Shown piece by piece: positions 8,170 to 19,656 of a DNA stretch of 64,000 bases. This stretch comes from Xanthomonas arboricola. Lineage in GTDB: Bacteria > Pseudomonadota > Gammaproteobacteria > Xanthomonadales > Xanthomonadaceae. The stretch lies in NCBI RefSeq assembly GCF_002940665.1, contig NZ_MIGY01000003.1:1-64000 (forward strand), written 5' to 3'. Numbering within the stretch: the stretch's first letter is position 1; each line of letters opens with the position of its first letter. The notes below the pieces were generated by a model, which was not told where the DNA came from, searched no databases, and saw nothing but the letters and a program-made list of their open reading frames with translations. A program made the position numbers and the translations under genes.

Positions 8170-9639
8170 TCATCGGAGGCCCCAAACAAGGGACGTTATA
8201 CCTGGTGAATGCGCACCGAGTCCGCCTAGCTTCTCCACCGCTGTGAAATAACGACTATAGGTCGAATGATGCTCATCATCGATCTCATGCCCCACGATCT
8301 GGGCGCGCAGTTCCGACACCACGCCCGCACCCTGCAACTCTTGGATAAACGTTTTTCGGAGGGAGTGGAAGCCGCGCTTAGCGGGCTCCCAATCCTTTCC
8401 AACGTCAGCTAGGTGCCGACTGAATGCTTTGGTGATCCAGTTGCCTTGTCCATTGACCGCCGTGGCCTTGGCAGCAGGGAATAGCCTCGTTTCACTTGCC
8501 TTGCGCTTTGCATCTACCCAACCCAGGAAGCCCATCTTGAGGAGCTCGGGATGGAGGGGCACCGTGCGGAGGCTCACTTCGGTCTTGACCTTCTGGTGCT
8601 CGCCGTCGTCCGAAATACGGATGCAAAGAATGCCGTCCTCTTCTAACACATCCTTGACCAGAAGCTGCCCCACTTCCGAGGCCCTGGCCCCCGTAAAAAG
8701 TCCAATGAGCGAGGCCCAGCGAGCCGATTCGGGCAGTTTGGCCAGCGCCTCAGGAGCGAAAAGCGCCTGGATCTGCGCCCGATCGTAGGCCTTGAAGCCA
8801 AGCTTCTTCCTCGCACGCTTCTCGCGCTGGGAGTAGCTCACATGACCGCTTGCCGGGTTGTCGCCACGGGGGTAGTGCCCCGACGCCATGGCCCATTCGA
8901 AAAATCCTCCCTTGCCTCCGATGTAGCTCTGCTTGTTGGTGAGCGTCGGAGTGGAAGCTCCCTTTCCCCGCATGTCTTGATACCACCGTGCCAAATCCGA
9001 CCGGGTGATGGCATGGACCTTCATTGTCGGTCCCAGAAACGACACCAACGCCTCAATGGCGGTTTTCTTGATGGTGTAGGTCTTGGGCAGCGTCGAGCCC
9101 TTGAGTGTCGCCAGAAAGGCGTCACGGGCTTTGCCCAGCGTCATCGTTTCGATGGCCGGCGCAGATGACTGCCTACTTGGGCCAGCATGCGTTGAGCCAA
9201 ACATGGTTGGCACGGCAACCGGGTGGGCCCGAGCCTGCAAGGCAGCGCCGGCCATCGCTTCCAACTCCATGAGCTGCCGATACAGCTTCAAGTCCTTCGG
9301 GCTGTCGATCTGCCACTGCTCCGTCACCGTGCCATCCGGCTGGCGGGTGCGGTTGAGCGTCAGGTCCTGAAGATTTTCTGCGCTCGTCAAACGCGCAATG
9401 AGCAGATCCGCGTCCGACTTGCTGAGCTTGGTCACGCGTTGATCCTTCAACTGTGCGAAGAGCCGAGCATAGCCCGCCCCCAGCACGACCGCACGCACGT
9501 GGGCCTGTGCCAAGTCCTTCGTTTGCAGGGTGCGTTTGATAAGCCGGCAGCCCATCACGGTTTGCAAATCGACGGGCACACGTTGGACGAACGACCAGCG
9601 GCCGGTGGACGACCGGCTCAGATGATGAGGGATGCGCAT
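8170..9639 (-). CDS. site-specific tyrosine recombinase (island integrase)
   Basis: A 489-residue phage-type integrase. N-terminal ~75 residues (GRWSFVQRVP... VMGCRLIKRTL) resemble the DUF6538-type head seen in Xanthomonas and Pseudomonas integrases, followed by a SAM-like core-binding domain. The catalytic domain has Arg in FTGARASEVGQL, His-x-x-Arg in HSLRKTF, His in VGHEIDDEH and Tyr in STYSRYF, so it looks active. The start at 9639 (MRIPHHLSRS) is chosen because the frame further upstream translates the tRNA gene. It reads away from the tRNA-Ser in the position typical of an integrase that uses the tRNA 3' end as attachment site. Confidence 0.9.
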   Translation of the reverse strand: MRIPHHLSRSSTGRWSFVQRVPVDLQTVMGCRLIKRTLQTKDLAQAHVRAVVLGAGYARLFAQLKDQRVTKLSKSDADLLIARLTSAENLQDLTLNRTRQPDGTVTEQWQIDSPKDLKLYRQLMELEAMAGAALQARAHPVAVPTMFGSTHAGPSRQSSAPAIETMTLGKARDAFLATLKGSTLPKTYTIKKTAIEALVSFLGPTMKVHAITRSDLARWYQDMRGKGASTPTLTNKQSYIGGKGGFFEWAMASGHYPRGDNPASGHVSYSQREKRARKKLGFKAYDRAQIQALFAPEALAKLPESARWASLIGLFTGARASEVGQLLVKDVLEEDGILCIRISDDGEHQKVKTEVSLRTVPLHPELLKMGFLGWVDAKRKASETRLFPAAKATAVNGQGNWITKAFSRHLADVGKDWEPAKRGFHSLRKTFIQELQGAGVVSELRAQIVGHEIDDEHHSTYSRYFTAVEKLGGLGAHSPGITSLVWGLR

Positions 9640-9723
9640 GCGAGTTTTTCCTCTGCATGCTTCCTGCCTCCAATCAATTCGCCTAAAAAAATTAGTGATT
9701 AAAATCAATAACTTAGACGTGAC

Positions 9724-9760
9724 TGGCGGAGAGAGTGGGATTCGAACCCACGGAAGGTTT
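9724..9760 (-). other. putative integrase attachment site (3' end of tRNA-Ser)
   Basis: The 3' part of the tRNA (T-arm, acceptor and CCA) faces the integrase gene 84 bp away. Tyrosine integrases of this kind normally recombine within the tRNA 3' end and rebuild it. I could not find a second copy of this segment in positions 1-9700, so the far boundary is inferred to lie left of the window. Confidence 0.4.
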
Positions 9761-9813
9761 GACCCTTCGCCGGTTTTCAAGACCGGTGCCTTAAACCGCT
9801 CGGCCATCTCTCC
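9724..9813 (-). tRNA. tRNA-Ser (anticodon UGA)
   Basis: On the minus strand the sequence folds as a class II tRNA. The acceptor GGAGAGA pairs with TCTCTCC. The anticodon loop CTTGAAA (anticodon TGA) is closed by a CCGGT/ACCGG-type stem. A long variable arm is present, the T-loop is GGTTCGAATCC, and an encoded CCA ends at 9724. The anticodon reads UCA-type serine codons. The gene marks the border between island and core chromosome. Confidence 0.95.
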
Positions 9814-10076
9814 GATGCTGCTTTGCGTGATCGCCGACGACATCGGGTGATCAGGCTTGCGCCTCGCGCGGAACGCTGTCGATGGACACCGCTTTGCGCG
9901 GTGCCCTCTACCCAGGGTTACTCCCGGGCGCGCATTCTCGCATGCCCGGGCGCTCTTTGCTAAGCGCCGCCGTCTACCGAGTCACAAGACTGCGCGGGAC
10001 GGTTTCACTCCGCCGCCTCAAGCAACGTTGCTAAGCGACATCGCGCTGCACCGAAGTCGACGAGCAGACGTAGCGC

Positions 10077-11078
10077 TTAGCCGGCTTCGGCTACGGCCAG
10101 GCGCGGTGCGGTCGCGGCCGCACGCTTGAGCTTCTCGGCCAGCTCGGCGCAATTGCCGCCGCAATCCAGACGCGAGCGCTCGATTTCCTGCGGCAGGTGT
10201 TCGGCCAGGAAGTCGATGAACACGCGCACCGCCGGCAACAGGCCGCGACGCGAGGCGAACACGGCATGGCAGATGCCCTGCGGCAGCGACCAGTGCGGCA
10301 GCACCACTTCCAGCTCGCCGCTGCGCACTGCCTGGGCGCACACGGTTTCCGGCAGCATGGTGATGCCGAAGCCATCGCGCGCCATCGACTGCAGCAGCGG
10401 AAAATCGAAACCGGCCAGACGCGGCTGCAGGTCCACGCGGCGCATCTCGCCGTTGGGGCCGTGCAGTTCCCAGCGCTGATGCGCTTCGTCCTCGCTGGTG
10501 CTCATGGTGGTGTGGTTGGCCAGCTCGCTCGGGTCCTTGGGGCGGCCGGCGCGGTCCAGATACTTGGGGCTAGCCACCAGCAACTCCTGCACTTGGCCGA
10601 AGCTGCGCATCACCAGGCTGCCGTCGTCGTCCAGGCGCGAGCGCACACGCAGCGCGATGTCGTAGCCCTCGTTGATGACGTCGACGCGGCGATTGCTGAT
10701 GTTGAGTTGCAGCCGCACCTTGGGATACTTGGCCAGAAACTCCGGCAACAGCTTGGGCAACTGGATCTGCGCCAGCGAGACCGGAACGCTCACGCGCACA
10801 AGGCCACGCGGCTCGGCACTGAGACGATCCACCACTTCGCGCGCGGCCTGGGCTTCGGCCAGCATGGTCTGCGCGTGCCGATGCACGCTGGTGCCGACGT
10901 CGGTGACCGCAAAGCGGCGCGTGGAGCGCTGCAACAGGCGCACGCCCAGGTCGGTTTCGAGCTGGCTGATACGGCGGCTCAGGCGCGATTTGGGGATCCC
11001 GAGCGCACGCTCGGCCGCAGCAAAGCCGCCGTGGTCCACCACCATCGCGAAGTAGTACAGGTCATTCAGGTCGTGCAT
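10077..11078 (-). CDS. LysR-family transcriptional regulator
   Basis: A 333-residue LysR-type regulator. The N-terminal winged helix-turn-helix spans ~1-60 (FAMVVDHGGFAAAERALGI, then SRLSRRISQLE). The periplasmic-binding-protein-like effector domain follows, with RGLVRVSVPVSL marking the start and FGITMLPE near the end. The start at 11078 (MHDLNDLYYF) fits the family better than the Met five codons upstream. The C-terminus has an extra ~30 residue tail rich in Ala and Leu. The effector and target are not identifiable; no divergent metabolic gene sits beside it, as the upstream ~480 bp is non-coding. It lies immediately on the core side of the tRNA-Ser. Confidence 0.9.
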   Translation of the reverse strand: MHDLNDLYYFAMVVDHGGFAAAERALGIPKSRLSRRISQLETDLGVRLLQRSTRRFAVTDVGTSVHRHAQTMLAEAQAAREVVDRLSAEPRGLVRVSVPVSLAQIQLPKLLPEFLAKYPKVRLQLNISNRRVDVINEGYDIALRVRSRLDDDGSLVMRSFGQVQELLVASPKYLDRAGRPKDPSELANHTTMSTSEDEAHQRWELHGPNGEMRRVDLQPRLAGFDFPLLQSMARDGFGITMLPETVCAQAVRSGELEVVLPHWSLPQGICHAVFASRRGLLPAVRVFIDFLAEHLPQEIERSRLDCGGNCAELAEKLKRAAATAPRLAVAEAG

Positions 11079-11556
11079 GGCGCATGCATCCATGGATAGA
11101 ACGATAAGTTACATTTAATCACCTTTATTCCAACAGAGCAACGACCTGATACATCAGAAATGTAGTTTCGCGCAGCCGAACATCGGACTTCTGCGTGCTG
11201 AGCTGCATCGTTTTCGCCATGGCAACGCGCAGCGCCCAACGCTGAGGGTGGCAGGTAGCGCTTGCTAGATCTGCCTGGGTCGTCCGGGCGATACAGCAGG
11301 CCGTCCACCATGGAAATGCAAACGGGGCCAGTGCTGGCCCCGTTTCAGATCAATGCTTTCAGCTGCTACACCACCGCAACTTGGGCAGCTGAGCGGCCGC
11401 GCCAGCAGCATGCTCAATAAGCTGACGAGCGTAAACGAAGCAGGCGGTCGCCAGTCGAGGCTGCCTGCCTCCCGGAATCAAAAATGAAAATGCACGCCCA
11501 TTTCAGGCATCGGCCGCGCCCGCCTGGACGCTGCGCAGCCGGTGCCTTGGCCGCTC
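11079..11556. other. non-coding region between serS and the LysR gene
   Basis: About 480 bases without a convincing gene. It holds the promoter region of the LysR gene, a strong hairpin at 11320-11345 and otherwise nothing recognisable. The short frames here lack codon structure. Confidence 0.5.
11320..11345. terminator. hairpin terminator
   Basis: Perfect 11-bp inverted repeat AAACGGGGCCA / TGGCCCCGTTT with a four-base loop, bounded by A and T tracts so it could work in both directions. It lies ~210 bp downstream of serS and is the likely end of that transcript. Confidence 0.7.
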
Positions 11557-13683
<2,127 letters not shown>

Positions 13684-13853
13684 TCACTGCGCATTAATCG
13701 GACAAAGCGGGTCGAACCAGACCTTGACTCGGCTTGACCAAGCTGAATGTCTACCGCCGTTTAAACCTTCCTGAGTGCCCTGCCTTAGCTGGGCCTCAGG
13801 CAAGGCCGACCAGACTGACCACGTCATCCCAAAGATGTGCCAGGAGGCCGGCC

Positions 13854-14432
13854 ATGTCCTTCATCTCCAATCCCTCTTCACATCCCACGCAGGCGTTACC
13901 GCATCGGCCCGCGCACGCTGACGACCGCGTGCGTGACGACACTGCCGACGGTGCCTCGCCATGGCTGTGGGCGACACTGCTGGCGGTACTGGTAGTACTG
14001 CCGACCTGGTGGTGGGCCCGACACAGCGACGAATCGTTTGCGACCGACACGCGTCCCGTGCCTGCAGCCAGCCGCCAGATCCTGCCGACCTCGGAGGGCG
14101 CGCGTGCGATGACCATGATCGCGCACCCACCCGCACGCGCGCCGATCAGCACCCAGGAGGCGATTCCGCTGCCGGGCAATGCGATGCCGAAGTATCCGTC
14201 GGACATCGCGCAGGCCGGGATCGAAGGCCGCCGCACCGCGCGCCTGCAACTGGATGTGCAAGGCCAGGTGAGCGATGTGACCATCGTCGATCGCAGCGGC
14301 AGCAACGACCTGCGCCTGGACGCAGCGGTGATGGATAGCTTGCGCCAGTGGCGTTTCGAGCCGGCCACCCGCGATGGGCATGCCGTCGTCAGCAGCGTGC
14401 AGGTGCCGGTGGAGTTCACCGCAGAGCGCTAA
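13854..14432 (+). CDS. TonB-family protein, shorter paralogue
   Basis: A 192-residue protein with one membrane segment (~37-53, WLWATLLAVLVVLPTWWW), a short linker and a C-terminal TonB domain: NAMPKYPSDIAQAGIEGRRT, LQLDVQGQVSDVTIVDRSGS, LRQWRFEPATRDGHAV. AGGAGG lies 7 bases before ATG 13854, which fixes the start. Its domain aligns closely with the preceding gene, suggesting an old tandem duplication, but the proline-rich spacer is much shorter. The partner receptor is unknown. Confidence 0.8.
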   Translation: MSFISNPSSHPTQALPHRPAHADDRVRDDTADGASPWLWATLLAVLVVLPTWWWARHSDESFATDTRPVPAASRQILPTSEGARAMTMIAHPPARAPISTQEAIPLPGNAMPKYPSDIAQAGIEGRRTARLQLDVQGQVSDVTIVDRSGSNDLRLDAAVMDSLRQWRFEPATRDGHAVVSSVQVPVEFTAER

Positions 14433-14589
14433 GTGGGATCATCGACAAGCTGGATCGCAGCATCGCTGCGCTGGCTGCAATGCGGCATTCGAGCGTCGAC
14501 CGCCAGGCGTTACTCAGCCACCACGATTTGGTCGAGCAGTCCTCATCCGCTGAGGACTGCATGCTTTTCTACCGAAGCTGTCTCGTTAT

Positions 14590-15903
14590 TCAGGCCGTTT
14601 CAAGCCCGAAACCGGCACCCCGCGCCAAGCTATCAAAGCCCGGGAACGAGGTTGCGACATTGGCCACGTCGTTGACCCGCACGCTGCCGGTAGACAGCTG
14701 CCCGGCAATGGCAAACGCCATCGCAATGCGGTGGTCACCATGGCTTTCGATCACACCGCTGCCGATGCTGCCGCCATGAATGGTCGCGCCATCCGGGGTT
14801 TCGTCCACCTGCACCCCCAGCGCGCGCAGCCCGGTGGCCATGGCCGCAAGGCGGTCGGATTCCTTGACCCGCAGTTCGGCAGCGCCGGTAACCACCGTCT
14901 GCCCGGTTGCGGCAGCGGCAGCCACGAACAGCGCCGGGAATTCGTCGATCATGTCCGGCACCAGCGCTTCGGGAATCTGCGCGCCCTGCAATGGCGCATA
15001 GCGCACGCGCAGATCGGCCACCGGCTCGCCGCCATGTTCGGCATGACGTTCTTCGGCGATATCCGCGCCCATCAGCCGCAATGCCGCGAGCAACCCGGTG
15101 CGACGTGGATTCAGGCCCACCGCCCGCAGCAGCACGTCCGAGCCGGGAATGATGCTGGCTGCCACGATGAAGAACGCGGCCGACGAAAAATCGGCAGGCA
15201 CTGCAATATCGGTCGCACGCAGACGCTGACCACCGCGTAGCCGCGCCTTGCCGGGCGAGAAATCGATCTCCACGCCGAACGCGGACAGCATGCGCTCGGT
15301 GTAATCGCGCGTGGGGTGCGGCTCGCTGACCGAGGTCTCGCCCTGCGCATACAGGCCTGCCAGCAGCACTGCGGATTTGACCTGCGCGCTGGCGACCGGC
15401 GAGACGAAGTCGATGCCATGCAAGGTCTGACCGCCGCGCACACGCAGCGGCGGCGTGCCGTCGTCTTCCGTGTCGATGCGCGCGCCCATCTGTGCCAGCG
15501 GGCCGGTCACGCGCCGCATCGGGCGCTTGGACAGCGACGCATCACCGACCAACTCGCTGTCGAAACGCTGCGCCGCCAGCAGGCCGGCAAGCAGACGCAT
15601 GCCGGTGCCGGCGTTGCCACAGTCCAGCGCCTGGCTGGGCGGCTGCAGGCCATCCACGCCGACGCCATGCACGATGCGCTGCGACGCCGACGGCGTGTCG
15701 ATGCGCACACCGAGCTGGGCGAAAATGGCTGCGGTGGAGCGCGTGTCTTCGCCCTCGAGAAAGCCGTCGATCTGCGACACGCCATCGGCCAGCGCGGCAA
15801 ACATCACCGCGCGGTGCGAAACCGACTTGTCGCCGGGAATGGCCAGGCTGCCCTGCAATGCGCTGCCCTGTCGGGCGATCCAGTGGTGCGTGCTGCTGCT
15901 CAT
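14590..15903 (-). CDS. aroA: 3-phosphoshikimate 1-carboxyvinyltransferase (EPSP synthase)
   Basis: Catalyses transfer of enolpyruvate from PEP to shikimate-3-phosphate, the sixth step of the shikimate pathway. Length 437. Diagnostic segments: PGDKSVSHRAVMFAALADG near the N-terminus, CGNAGTGMRLLAGLL, and RVKESDRL with GDHRIAMAFAIAG near the C-terminus. It is the last gene of a minus-strand run serC-pheA-aroA, with ~130 bp between pheA and aroA, a conserved arrangement that joins serine and aromatic amino acid synthesis. Confidence 0.97.
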   Translation of the reverse strand: MSSSTHHWIARQGSALQGSLAIPGDKSVSHRAVMFAALADGVSQIDGFLEGEDTRSTAAIFAQLGVRIDTPSASQRIVHGVGVDGLQPPSQALDCGNAGTGMRLLAGLLAAQRFDSELVGDASLSKRPMRRVTGPLAQMGARIDTEDDGTPPLRVRGGQTLHGIDFVSPVASAQVKSAVLLAGLYAQGETSVSEPHPTRDYTERMLSAFGVEIDFSPGKARLRGGQRLRATDIAVPADFSSAAFFIVAASIIPGSDVLLRAVGLNPRRTGLLAALRLMGADIAEERHAEHGGEPVADLRVRYAPLQGAQIPEALVPDMIDEFPALFVAAAAATGQTVVTGAAELRVKESDRLAAMATGLRALGVQVDETPDGATIHGGSIGSGVIESHGDHRIAMAFAIAGQLSTGSVRVNDVANVATSFPGFDSLARGAGFGLETA

Positions 15904-16030
15904 GCGTGTGATCCGGTTGCTGCGGCATCGCCAGGTTTGGTGATGCGTGTTGAAGAGTGTGGTGGCGCTGCCGTCACCTCGGCCGGTGACGGCGCGCCAG
16001 TTGGGACCGCGCTGGCGGGACGCCCTGCGC

Positions 16031-17221
16031 TCAGGGGATGGCGACCGGGTAGGAGCCCAGCACCTTGATCTGCGCCGAGTGCGCTTCCAGTTCGGCCAGC
16101 GCCTGCTTCATCGCCTCGTCTTCCACGTGGCCGGCCAGGTCGATGAAGAAGCCGTATTCCCACTTGGCCTGATGCGAGGGACGCGACTCGATGCGGTTCA
16201 TGCTGATGCCATGCCGCGCGAACGGGCTGAGCACGTCGAACAACGCACCCGGCTTGTCGTGGATGAACACCAGCACCGAGGTGCGGTCATGCCCGGAGGT
16301 AGGGAAGATCTGCCGGCCGATCACCAGAAACCGCGTGGTGTTGTCGTCGTCGTCTTCGATCGACTTCATGATGACTTTCTTCAGGCCATACACATGCGCG
16401 GCACTCTCGCCACCGATCGCCGCGGCATCTTCGGCATTGCGCGCGCGGCGTGCGCCTTCGGCATTGCTGGAGACGGCGATCTTCTCCACTTTTGGCAAGT
16501 GCGAACGCAGCCAACCGGCGGTCTGCGCAAACGACTGCGAATGCGCATAGATGCGCTCGATGTCTTCCAGCCGGCCGTTGCGCGAGAGCAGGTACTGGTG
16601 CACGCGCAGCTCGACTTCACCGCAGATTTTCAGGTTGGAGGTCAGGAACATGTCCAGGGTGACCTGGATGGTGCCTTGTCCGGAATTCTCCACTGGCACC
16701 ACGCCGAAATCGGCATTGCCGGCTTCCACTTCCTGGAACACTTCCTCGATGGTGGCCATCGGCAGGCCGACTGCCGAACGGCCGAAATGCTTTAGCACCG
16801 CCTGCTGGCTGAAGGTACCTTCCGGGCCGAGATAGCCGATCTTCAGCGGCTCCTGCTGGGCCAGGCATGCGGACATGATTTCGCGATACACGTGCACCAG
16901 CACTTCATCGCTGAGCGGGCCTTCGTTGCGGTCCACCACCATGCGCAGCACCTGCGCCTCGCGCTCGGGCCGGTAGTAATCCACCGCCGCAGCGAGCTTG
17001 CCCTTGGCCTTGCCGACCTGATGGGCGAAGTTGGCACGTTCGGCGATCAACGCCTGGATGGTGCGGTCGATCTCGTCGATCTTGGCGCGCACATCGGCCA
17101 GCACCGGCGCAGCCGTGGCAGGCTTGGTCGCGCCTTTGTCAGCGGAGTTGGCCGCGGACTTGCCTGCCGGTTTGGTCTTGCCGCCGTTGGCGGCACTGGG
17201 CTTGCTGGACTTGGGAGCCAT
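16031..17221 (-). CDS. pheA: bifunctional chorismate mutase / prephenate dehydratase (P-protein)
   Basis: A 396-residue protein for phenylalanine synthesis. The first ~40 residues are an unusual Lys/Ala/Pro/Ser-rich extension (KSSKPSAANGGKTKPAGKSA). The AroQ chorismate mutase domain follows (ADVRAKIDEIDRTIQALIAE ... YRPEREAQVLRMV). Then comes the prephenate dehydratase domain (GYLGPEGTFSQQA ... VPVENSGQGTIQVTLD ... NTTRFLVIG) and a C-terminal ACT domain with ESRPSHQAKWEY, the Phe-binding ESRP motif that implies feedback inhibition. The start at 17221 is preferred because the in-frame Met upstream lies in the serC-pheA gap and the family does not extend that far. Confidence 0.96.
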   Translation of the reverse strand: MAPKSSKPSAANGGKTKPAGKSAANSADKGATKPATAAPVLADVRAKIDEIDRTIQALIAERANFAHQVGKAKGKLAAAVDYYRPEREAQVLRMVVDRNEGPLSDEVLVHVYREIMSACLAQQEPLKIGYLGPEGTFSQQAVLKHFGRSAVGLPMATIEEVFQEVEAGNADFGVVPVENSGQGTIQVTLDMFLTSNLKICGEVELRVHQYLLSRNGRLEDIERIYAHSQSFAQTAGWLRSHLPKVEKIAVSSNAEGARRARNAEDAAAIGGESAAHVYGLKKVIMKSIEDDDDNTTRFLVIGRQIFPTSGHDRTSVLVFIHDKPGALFDVLSPFARHGISMNRIESRPSHQAKWEYGFFIDLAGHVEDEAMKQALAELEAHSAQIKVLGSYPVAIP

Positions 17222-17287
17222 TGCTCGGCATTCCTTGAAATTACGGCGCATGCGCCTGCGCGGCATGCGCCGCGGTCGAATGAAGAT

Positions 17288-18373
17288 TCAGCCGTGACGC
17301 TGCTGGAAGTCGTGCATGAAACGCGCCAGCGCCTGCGCGCCCGCCACCGGCATCGCGTTGTAGAGCGAAGCGCGAATGCCGCCGACCGCCTTGTGCCCCT
17401 TCAGCGCCAGCAGACCGGCCGCCCTGGATTCGCTGACGAACAACGCATCCAGCTGCTCGTCGGCAAGGAAGAACGGGATGTTCATGCGCGAGCGCACCGC
17501 CGGCTTGACCAGATTGCGGTAGAAACCGCCGGAGCCATCGATCGCGCCATAGATCAGCGCGGCCTTTTCGGCGTTGCGGCGGGCGAACTCCTGCACCCCG
17601 CCCTGCTCCAGCATCCACTTCACGGTGAGTCCGAGCAGATACCAGTTCCAGGTCGGCGGCGTGTTGAGCATCGAATCGCGGGCGGCATGCGAGGCATAGT
17701 TGAAAATGTCCGCACGCGGCTGGCCGGCGCGTTCGAGCAGGTCGCGCCGCACGATCAGCACGGAGATACCCACCGGGCCCAGATTCTTCTGCGCGCCGGC
17801 GTAGATCAGCCCGTAGCGCGATACATCCAGCGGTTCGGAGGCGATCGACGAACTGAAATCGGCAAACAGCGGCAACGTGCCCACGGCCGGCGTGTCGCGG
17901 AACTCGACGCCGTGGATGGTCTCGTTGGCGGTGATGTGCACATAGGCCGAGTGCGGGGACAAGGTCCAACCAGACACCGGCGGAATGTCGGTGAAGCCGC
18001 CCGCCTGCCCGTCTGCGGCGATGCGCGCATCCACATAGGTGGCCGCCTGCTTGATCGCGGTCTTGCCCCAGTGGCCGGTGATCACGTAGTCGGCAGCCTG
18101 GCCGGGTGCGGCGAAATTCAGCGGCAGCAGCGCCTGGATGGTGGTGGCGCCACCGGCGGTGAACAGCACCGCGTAGTCGTCGGGAATCGACAACAGGGTG
18201 CGCAGGTCGGCTTCGGCCGCGGCCGCCACGGCCATGAAATCGCCGCTGCGGTGGCTGATTTCCACGATCGAGGCGCCGACGCCGTTCCACTCGACCATCT
18301 CTGTCTGCGCCTGCCGCAGGACCGATTCCGGCAATGTCGCAGGGCCGGCACTGAAATTGAACGCGCGTGTCAT
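17288..18373 (-). CDS. serC: phosphoserine aminotransferase
   Basis: PLP-dependent class V aminotransferase of 361 residues that converts 3-phosphohydroxypyruvate to phosphoserine and also acts in pyridoxal phosphate synthesis. Key segments: [15 protein letters not shown] at the start, [21 protein letters not shown], and the PLP lysine in [13 protein letters not shown]. First gene of serC-pheA-aroA. Its start lies ~180 bp from the divergent msrP start, leaving room for two promoters. Confidence 0.97.
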   Translation of the reverse strand: MTRAFNFSAGPATLPESVLRQAQTEMVEWNGVGASIVEISHRSGDFMAVAAAAEADLRTLLSIPDDYAVLFTAGGATTIQALLPLNFAAPGQAADYVITGHWGKTAIKQAATYVDARIAADGQAGGFTDIPPVSGWTLSPHSAYVHITANETIHGVEFRDTPAVGTLPLFADFSSSIASEPLDVSRYGLIYAGAQKNLGPVGISVLIVRRDLLERAGQPRADIFNYASHAARDSMLNTPPTWNWYLLGLTVKWMLEQGGVQEFARRNAEKAALIYGAIDGSGGFYRNLVKPAVRSRMNIPFFLADEQLDALFVSESRAAGLLALKGHKAVGGIRASLYNAMPVAGAQALARFMHDFQQRHG

Positions 18374-18551
18374 GGCACACCTTGTCGAGCTAGCCTTCTA
18401 GTATGCCGCAGCGCACCGGCCTTGGCAGCGTTGCAGAAAAGTTGCATGTGCATCCTTCTCATCGGCGTCGACGTATGGTCTGGTTGGATCATCGGCAGCG
18501 CCATCACCGTGGTCCGCTATTCTCATCAGCAGCCACTGTCAGGAGCGAGCC

Positions 18552-19520
18552 ATGTCCCTTCGCGATGTCTTGAAGACGCCGTCCAGCGAGATCACCGATG
18601 AGGCCGTCTACCGCGACCGACGCCGGCTGCTGCAGCTGTTTGCCCTGACCCCGGCGCTGGGCATGGCCGGCTGCGCCGAGGCCGATCCGCCGCCCCCGCC
18701 CAAGACCGTGGTGACCCCGGCGCAGGCGCGCAGCGGCTTCCGTACCGCCGAGGAACTGACCCGGCTGGAAGACGTCACCAGCTACAACAACTTCTACGAG
18801 TTCGGCACCGACAAGACCGACCCGTCCAAGGCCGCCAAGACCCTGAAGCTGTCGCCGTGGTCGGTGAAGGTCAGCGGCGAGTGCGAAAGGCCCGGCAGCC
18901 TGTCGCTGGACGAGTTGCTCAAGGGCATCAGCGCGCAAGAACGCATCTACCGGCTGCGCTGCGTGGAAGGCTGGTCGATGGTGATCCCCTGGACGGGCGT
19001 GCCACTGGGCGAGGTGCTCAAGCGCTTCGCGCCGACCTCCAAGGCCAAGTATGTGGCGTTCACCACGCTGGCCGATCCCCAGCAGATGCCGGGCGTGCGC
19101 TACCGTTCGATCAATTGGCCGTATCGGGAAGGCCTGCGCATCGACGAAGCGATGCATCCACTGACCCTGCTGGCCACCGGCCTGTACGGCAAGCCGCTGC
19201 CGCAGCAGAACGGCGCGCCGCTGCGGCTGGTGGTGCCGTGGAAGTACGGCTTCAAGAGCATCAAGTCGATCGTGGAGATCCGCTTTGTCGAGAAGATGCC
19301 CGAGACCGCGTGGCACGATCTGCAGCCCTCCGAATACGGCTTCTTTTCCAACGTCAATCCGGCGGTAGATCATCCACGCTGGAGCCAGAAGACCGAGCGC
19401 CGTATCGCCGGCACAGCCAGCAAGCTGTTCGCCGAACGCGTCGCGACCACGCCGTTCAACGGCTACGCGGACCAGGTCGCCTCGCTGTATGCGGGCATGG
19501 ACCTGAAGAAGTGGTTCTAG
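18552..19520 (+). CDS. msrP: methionine sulfoxide reductase catalytic subunit (periplasmic molybdoenzyme)
   Basis: A 322-residue MsrP (formerly YedY). The Tat signal [20 protein letters not shown] spans 22-41. The sulfite-oxidase-fold domain carries the molybdopterin-ligating Cys137 in [14 protein letters not shown]. The C-terminal half ([16 protein letters not shown]) is typical. It reduces oxidised methionine in periplasmic proteins using electrons from MsrQ. The start context GGAGCGAGCC before ATG 18552 is acceptable. msrQ follows after 136 bp, a gap occupied by a long inverted repeat. Confidence 0.96.
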   Translation: MSLRDVLKTPSSEITDEAVYRDRRRLLQLFALTPALGMAGCAEADPPPPPKTVVTPAQARSGFRTAEELTRLEDVTSYNNFYEFGTDKTDPSKAAKTLKLSPWSVKVSGECERPGSLSLDELLKGISAQERIYRLRCVEGWSMVIPWTGVPLGEVLKRFAPTSKAKYVAFTTLADPQQMPGVRYRSINWPYREGLRIDEAMHPLTLLATGLYGKPLPQQNGAPLRLVVPWKYGFKSIKSIVEIRFVEKMPETAWHDLQPSEYGFFSNVNPAVDHPRWSQKTERRIAGTASKLFAERVATTPFNGYADQVASLYAGMDLKKWF

Positions 19521-19548
19521 GCAACACACAATCTGATATCGACCTGTC

Positions 19549-19614
19549 GTAGGAGCGCACCTGGGCGCGACTGGCTTTGCTGGCCATGCCAGTCGCGCCC
19601 AGGTGCGCTCCTAC
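19549..19614. repeat. perfect long inverted repeat (REP-like) between msrP and msrQ
   Basis: Two 27-base arms, 19549-19575 and 19588-19614, are exact reverse complements (arms begin GTAGGAGCGCACC and end GGTGCGCTCCTAC) around a 12-base loop. GTAGGAGCG is a common core of intergenic palindromes in Xanthomonas and Pseudomonas. In RNA it would form a very stable hairpin inside the msrPQ transcript. Confidence 0.9.
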
Positions 19615-19656
19615 GTTTCATGCCCGCGCGGCATCGCTTCCTTACTTCGAGATCGC

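Noticed and set aside
9640..9843. N-terminal extension of the integrase frame
   Set aside because: It translates the tRNA-Ser gene and its flank; the family begins at the Met encoded at 9639.
11460..11556. Possible small RNA downstream of serS
   Set aside because: Only one strong hairpin (11320-11345) is visible, with no promoter-like or conserved structure that would distinguish it from a terminator region.
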